From Alphaproteobacteria bacterium (GTDB taxonomy: Bacteria; Pseudomonadota; Alphaproteobacteria; UBA7887), in NCBI GenBank assembly GCA_030739735.1, contig JASLYQ010000022.1:1-49322 (forward strand): a stretch of 49,322 bases of DNA, written 5' to 3'. Numbering within the stretch: the first letter of the stretch is position 1; each line of letters opens with the position of its first letter. Positions 44,940 through 49,322 of the stretch are shown piece by piece. Position numbers and translations under genes: made by a program. The notes under the pieces were generated by a model that made no database searches, was not told the DNA's origin, and saw only the letters and a program-made list of their open reading frames with translations.

Positions 44940-46196
44940 ATGAACCTCAAGGAACTAAAAAATAAGATTCCAACGGAGCTTCTCGACTATGCTGAGAAGG
45001 CTGGGGTCGAGAACGCGAATACTATGCGTAAGCAGGATTTGCTGTACGCTATTCTCAAGCAATTAGCCGACCAAGGACAACCAATCTCCGGCGAAGGTGT
45101 GCTGGAGATCTTGCAGGATGGCTTCGGCTTTCTGCGCTCGCCGGAAGCGAATTATCTGCCGGGTCCCGACGATATCTATGTCTCTCCGAGCCAAATCCGT
45201 CGCTTCGGTCTGCGCACCGGCGACACCATCGAAGGCGAGATCCGGCAGCCTAAGGATGCGGAGCGCTACTTCGCGCTGCTTAAAATCAATACCGTTAACT
45301 ACGAAACGTCTGAGGTTACGCGCCACAAGGTCCACTTTGACAACTTGACACCACTCTATCCGGACGAAGCGATCACGCTAGAGATCGACGATCCTACGGT
45401 TAAGGACAAAAGCGGTCGTGTCATTGATCTTGTGGCGCCTATCGGTAAGGGCCAGCGTGCGCTTATCGTAGCGCCGCCGCGTACTGGTAAGACCGTTATT
45501 CTGCAGAATATTGCCCATTCGCTTGAGGTGAACCACCCTGAGGTTTATCTCATTGTGCTGCTTATCGACGAGCGCCCAGAAGAAGTTACTGATATGCAGC
45601 GCTCGGTGAAGGGCGAGGTGATTAGCTCTACCTTTGACGAGCCGGCAACGCGCCATGTGCAGGTAGCTGAGATGGTGATAGAGAAAGCCAAGCGTCTCGT
45701 TGAGCACCAGCATCATGTAGTGATCCTACTCGATTCAATCACGCGACTCGGGCGCGCCTATAACACCGTCGTGCCATCTTCGGGCAAGGTGCTGACTGGT
45801 GGCGTCGATGCCAATGCCCTGCAACGGCCGAAGCGTTTTTTCGGCGCCGCGCGCAATATCGAGGAAGGTGGTTCGTTGACCATTATCGCGACCGCTCTGA
45901 TCGATACCGGCTCGCGCATGGACGAAGTGATTTTCGAGGAGTTTAAAGGTACTGGCAATTCGGAAATCGTGCTCGACCGCAAGCTCTCTGACAAGCGAAC
46001 CTATCCCTCGATCGATATTGGTAAGTCGGGTACGCGTAAGGAAGAACTGCTGGTTGAGAAGGGCGCTTTATCGAAGATGTGGCTGCTACGCCGTATTCTG
46101 ACGCCCATGGGCCTTACTGACGCCATGGAATTCTTGCTTGAAAAACTGAAGAATACGAAAACCAATCAGGAATTCTTTGACTCCATGAACCAATAG
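44940..46196 (+). CDS. rho: Transcription termination factor Rho
   Basis: Hexameric RNA translocase that ends transcription. The 418 residues have an N-terminal helical domain ([20 protein letters not shown]), the RNA-binding OSB fold ([23 protein letters not shown]), Walker A APPRTGKT (178-185) and the [14 protein letters not shown] Walker B and Q-loop region. I use the ATG at 44940, the family start, over an upstream GTG at 44913. The 206-base leader is C-rich near the end, which could let Rho limit its own synthesis. Next to hemJ, as in other alphaproteobacteria. Confidence 0.98.
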   Translation: MNLKELKNKIPTELLDYAEKAGVENANTMRKQDLLYAILKQLADQGQPISGEGVLEILQDGFGFLRSPEANYLPGPDDIYVSPSQIRRFGLRTGDTIEGEIRQPKDAERYFALLKINTVNYETSEVTRHKVHFDNLTPLYPDEAITLEIDDPTVKDKSGRVIDLVAPIGKGQRALIVAPPRTGKTVILQNIAHSLEVNHPEVYLIVLLIDERPEEVTDMQRSVKGEVISSTFDEPATRHVQVAEMVIEKAKRLVEHQHHVVILLDSITRLGRAYNTVVPSSGKVLTGGVDANALQRPKRFFGAARNIEEGGSLTIIATALIDTGSRMDEVIFEEFKGTGNSEIVLDRKLSDKRTYPSIDIGKSGTRKEELLVEKGALSKMWLLRRILTPMGLTDAMEFLLEKLKNTKTNQEFFDSMNQ

Positions 46197-46232
46197 GGCC
46201 GTCGATCCTCAAGCGCTACCCGGAGGTTTGCC

Positions 46233-48914
46233 GTGTCACGTGTTGGTAGGGATAGTCTCGCGCTTCGCCGCACTTTTACCATCGATGGTCAGGAGGTGGA
46301 TTATTTTAGCCTCCCCGCGGTTGCTGAGGCTGGTCTCGGCGATCCCTCGCGGCTGCCGTTCTCGCTGAAGGTTCTGCTGGAGAACCTGCTGCGCTTCGAC
46401 GATGACGGCAGCGGTGGCATAGATGACATTCGCACCTTGGCAAGCGGGGAGGGCACCGGCCACGAGATTGCCTATCGACCTTCGCGCGTGCTGATGCAGG
46501 ACTTTACGGGCGTGCCGGCGGTGGTTGATTTGGCGGCTATGCGCGATGCCGTGGCCTCTCTCGGTGGAGATCCCGAGCGCATCAATCCCTTGGTGCCGGT
46601 CGATCTCGTCATCGATCATTCGGTGCAAGTCGACAATTTTGGCTCCGACAGCGCTTTTGCCGCGAATGTCGAGATAGAGATGCAGCGCAACCGTGAGCGC
46701 TATGCTTTTCTGCGCTGGGGTCAGCAGGCCTTCAAGAATTTCCGTGTTGTGCCGCCAGGTACCGGCATCTGCCATCAGGTTAATCTGGAATATCTTTCGC
46801 AGACCGTCTGGATTTCTGAGGATCTGAATGGGCGCAGCATCGCGTATCCTGATACTGTGGTTGGCACCGACAGCCACACCACCATGGTTAACGGTGTCGC
46901 CGTGCTAGCCTGGGGTGTTGGCGGCATTGAGGCCGAGGCGGCTATGCTCGGGCAGCCGATCTCAATGCTGATCCCGGAAGTGATCGGGGTAGCCTTGACA
47001 GGATCCTTGCCGCAAACCGCAACGATGACAGATCTGGCGCTGACACTCACGGCCATGTTGCGCGCTGAAGGTGTGGTTGGCAAATTCGTCGAATATACTG
47101 GTCCCAGCATTGATACGCTGAGCATTGCCGATCGCGCTACCATTGCCAATATGGCGCCGGAATACGGTGCCACCTGCGGCTTTTTCCCAATAGATCAGGC
47201 GACCATCGATTTTCTCGCCTTCAGTGGTCGCGATACCGCGCGCTGCCGCTTGGTTGAGGCTTACGCTAAGGCCCAGGGTATGTGGCGCGAGGCAAATGTA
47301 CCCGAGCCCGCATTCACAAAGGTACTCGAATTCGATCTCTCGACCGTCGAGCCTAGCCTCGCTGGGCCTAAGCGGCCTCAGGATAGGGTCGCCTTGAGTG
47401 CCGCAGCAGCGTCATTCGACGAAACGCTGAGCGAGGCCTTCGGCCGCGTGCCAGGCAGCACTAAGAGCGCAGCGGTGGCGGGTGCCGACTACGACCTCGA
47501 AGACGGGGCTGTGACCATCGCCGCCATCACCAGTTGCACCAACACTTCTAATCCGGATGCCATGATCGGTGCCGGGTTAGTGGCCCGCAAGGCCCGTGCC
47601 AAGGGACTCAACGTTAAGCCCTGGGTTAAGACCTCGCTGGCACCAGGCTCCAAGGTGGTGAGCGACTATCTTTCTCGCGCCGGCTTGCAGGACGATCTTG
47701 ATGCCCTTGGCTTCAATCTCGTCGGCTATGGTTGCACCACTTGCATCGGGAATTCTGGGCCTCTGCCCACAGCCGTCGGTAAGGCCATCGACGATGGCGA
47801 TCTCGTGGTCTCCTCGGTACTTTCAGGCAACCGTAATTTCGAAGGCCGCGTACACCAGCAGGTGCGCACCAACTATCTTGCCTCCCCACCCTTGGTGGTC
47901 GCCTATGCGCTGGCGGGAAGCTTGCGCACGAACATCACCACGACCCCCCTCGGCGAAGACGCAGACGGCAATGCGGTGACGCTTGCCAACATCTGGCCGA
48001 GCCGCGACGAAGTGGCAAAGGCAGTAGCCGAGGCACTTACACCTGAAATGTATAGCGACGAATATGCTGACGTCTTCTCGGGCGATGCGGACTGGCAGGC
48101 GATAGCTACGTCCGTGGCGCAGACCTACGACTGGCCTGATTCCACCTATGTTGCCAACCCACCCTATTTTTTCGGCATGGCGGAGCAGCCCGGCGGTATT
48201 GGCGATATCACGGGCGCCCGTATCCTTGCGATACTGGGCGATTCGGTGACAACTGACCATATCTCGCCGGCTGGCAGCATCGCCCGCAATAGCTCAGCGG
48301 GCAACTATCTGATTAGCCTCGGCGTCAAACAGGCAGACTTCAACTCCTACGGCGCGCGGCGCGGCAATCACGAGGTGATGATGCGCGGTACCTTCGCCAA
48401 CATCCACCTGCGCAATGAGATGGCGCCAGGCACGGAAGGCGGATGGACCCGTCTGATGCCGTCCGGCGAGCAGACCAGTATCTTTGATGCTGCCATGGCC
48501 TATGGCGAAAGCGGGACGCCGCTGGTCGTTGTGGCAGGCAAGGAATATGGCACCGGCTCGTCGCGCGACTGGGCTGCAAAGGGGCCGTATCTGCTCGGCG
48601 TGGGCGTGGTTATTGCTGAGAGCTACGAGCGTATCCACCGCTCAAATCTGGTAGGCATGGGCATCCTACCTTTGCAGTTTAAGGATGGCGATAACCGCAT
48701 GAGCCTTGACCTCGATGGCAGCGAGATACTTTCGTTCGGCGGTCTGGCCACTGGGCTGACACCGCGTATGGAAGTAGCATGTACGATTACCAGCGCCGAC
48801 GGTGCGATCCGGGAGTGCAACTTGATCTGTCGCATAGACACCGACAACGAGATGGACTACTTCCGCAATGGTGGCATCCTGCAATACGTGCTGCGCCAAC
48901 TTGCCGCCGGATAG
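46233..48914 (+). CDS. acnA: Aconitate hydratase A
   Basis: Interconverts citrate and isocitrate in the TCA cycle. The 893 residues have the three [4Fe-4S] cysteines C435 (SCTNTSNP), C501 and C504 (GCTTCIGNSG), the VVGTDSHTTMVNG segment and the swivelling C-terminal domain with GEEYGTGSSRDWAAKG-like KEYGTGSSRDWAAKG. The length fits the AcnA/IRP class. The GTG at 46233 is preceded by GGAGG. It lies 36 bases after rho, a place more often held by other genes. Confidence 0.98.
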   Translation: MSRVGRDSLALRRTFTIDGQEVDYFSLPAVAEAGLGDPSRLPFSLKVLLENLLRFDDDGSGGIDDIRTLASGEGTGHEIAYRPSRVLMQDFTGVPAVVDLAAMRDAVASLGGDPERINPLVPVDLVIDHSVQVDNFGSDSAFAANVEIEMQRNRERYAFLRWGQQAFKNFRVVPPGTGICHQVNLEYLSQTVWISEDLNGRSIAYPDTVVGTDSHTTMVNGVAVLAWGVGGIEAEAAMLGQPISMLIPEVIGVALTGSLPQTATMTDLALTLTAMLRAEGVVGKFVEYTGPSIDTLSIADRATIANMAPEYGATCGFFPIDQATIDFLAFSGRDTARCRLVEAYAKAQGMWREANVPEPAFTKVLEFDLSTVEPSLAGPKRPQDRVALSAAAASFDETLSEAFGRVPGSTKSAAVAGADYDLEDGAVTIAAITSCTNTSNPDAMIGAGLVARKARAKGLNVKPWVKTSLAPGSKVVSDYLSRAGLQDDLDALGFNLVGYGCTTCIGNSGPLPTAVGKAIDDGDLVVSSVLSGNRNFEGRVHQQVRTNYLASPPLVVAYALAGSLRTNITTTPLGEDADGNAVTLANIWPSRDEVAKAVAEALTPEMYSDEYADVFSGDADWQAIATSVAQTYDWPDSTYVANPPYFFGMAEQPGGIGDITGARILAILGDSVTTDHISPAGSIARNSSAGNYLISLGVKQADFNSYGARRGNHEVMMRGTFANIHLRNEMAPGTEGGWTRLMPSGEQTSIFDAAMAYGESGTPLVVVAGKEYGTGSSRDWAAKGPYLLGVGVVIAESYERIHRSNLVGMGILPLQFKDGDNRMSLDLDGSEILSFGGLATGLTPRMEVACTITSADGAIRECNLICRIDTDNEMDYFRNGGILQYVLRQLAAG

Positions 48915-49163
48915 ATCAGGCCTACTCCACCAGAAGTGATTGGCGCTTGAGGGGTCGGATGCCTACCTTGACGGGAGTGAACAACCGATTTCAGTCATGA
49001 CGAAATTGCGCTCTCCGCTCTCCGCGCATCGCTCTTAACTCTCCTTTTATTGCTACGGTTCTGCCATCCGCCGTGACGACTTTCTGAACGTCATCGTGGG
49101 GAAGGTGGGCCTACCGAAGATCGCTGGGAACGGAGCTCATATGGGCTTAGGGAACAGATGGAG
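48915..49163. other. Spacer between acnA and the insertion sequence
   Basis: No gene seen. A TGACG/CGTCA inverted pair near 49074-49098 is too weak to call a terminator. The sequence differs little from its surroundings. Confidence 0.4.
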
Positions 49164-49322
49164 TGACCTGAGCCCCGAAAACTCCCTCATCTGATAGGAG
49201 AGTCCGTCACAGAGGAGACGGACATGAGGCAATCACGGTTCACCGAGGAACAGATCATCGCGATTTTGGCTGAGCAGGAGCGTGGCCTGAAGACGGCGGA
49301 GGTCTGCCGCGAGCACGGCATC
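49164..49322 (+). mobile_element. Left end of an IS3-family insertion sequence
   Basis: TGACCTGAGCCCC at 49164 begins like the left inverted repeat of IS3-family elements of the IS407 group, and an OrfA gene follows 60 bases later in the expected direction. The rest of the element, the right repeat and any target duplication are outside the window. The exact left boundary is inferred from memory of this group. Confidence 0.75.
49224..49322 (+). CDS. IS3-family transposase OrfA, N-terminal part
   Basis: The first 33 codons of OrfA are present: MRQSRFTEEQIIAILAEQE and then TAEVCREHGI. This is the HTH_Tnp_1 DNA-binding start typical of IS3 elements, which normally make OrfAB by a -1 frameshift. 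The ATG at 49224 follows GAGGAGA. Whether the element is intact cannot be seen. Confidence 0.88.
   Translation, partial: MRQSRFTEEQIIAILAEQERGLKTAEVCREHGI

Overview
The window is core chromosome of an alphaproteobacterium, most like the Rhodospirillales and their marine relatives. The evidence is the gene order: thrB-rnhA-peroxiredoxin, thrC-M16 peptidase-GNAT, thrS-infC-rpmI-rplT-pheS-pheT-lepA, hisB-hisH-hisA-hisF beside hslVU, mltA-tim44/fxsA-secB-dnaQ-coaE-aroE-maf-ppsR, then hemE-hemH-hemJ-rho. The DNA is mostly GC-rich. Between about 40.5 and 43.3 kb it becomes visibly more AT-rich, centred on a 350-base spacer between ppsR and hemE.

Layout. 1-1.8 kb: start of gcvT behind a tandem glycine riboswitch and a strong promoter, then a small lipoprotein and a CDGSH iron-sulfur protein. 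1.9-10.5 kb: thrB, rnhA, peroxiredoxin, a DsbD/ScsB-type reductase, YqgE, a GNAT enzyme, an M16 peptidase and thrC. 10.6-11 kb: a small membrane-protein gene that looks frameshifted. 11-20 kb: the translation cluster lepA-pheT-pheS-rplT-rpmI-infC-thrS, with hairpin-plus-U-tract signals before rpmI and before pheS, and infC apparently starting at AUA. 20-23 kb: two glycosyltransferases and an alpha/beta hydrolase. 23-29.4 kb: histidine genes (hisI-hisE-hinT and hisB-DUF2628-hisH-GNAT-hisA-hisF), separated by a methyltransferase gene that has a perfect 18-base palindrome in front of it. 29.4-31.3 kb: hslVU. 31.6-36.8 kb: smr, lutC-lutB-lutA, mltA and a Tim44-domain protein. 37-38.3 kb: fxsA and secB. 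38.3-41.9 kb: a tightly overlapping ppsR-maf-aroE-coaE-dnaQ run. 41.9-42.3 kb: probable chromosomal replication origin. 42.3-48.9 kb: hemE-hemH-hemJ, rho and acnA. From 49.16 kb: left end of an IS3-family insertion sequence.

The main interpretation is that 41917-42266 is oriC. It separates genes read leftward (almost everything from 41.9 kb down) from genes read rightward (hemE onward), sits next to hemE as in Caulobacter and Rickettsia, and carries DnaA-box matches and an AT-rich stretch. I found no tRNA, rRNA, CRISPR array, prophage, or defence or biosynthetic island. The unusual material is regulatory and structural: palindromes, repeats, unusual starts and small insertions into otherwise conserved gene orders.
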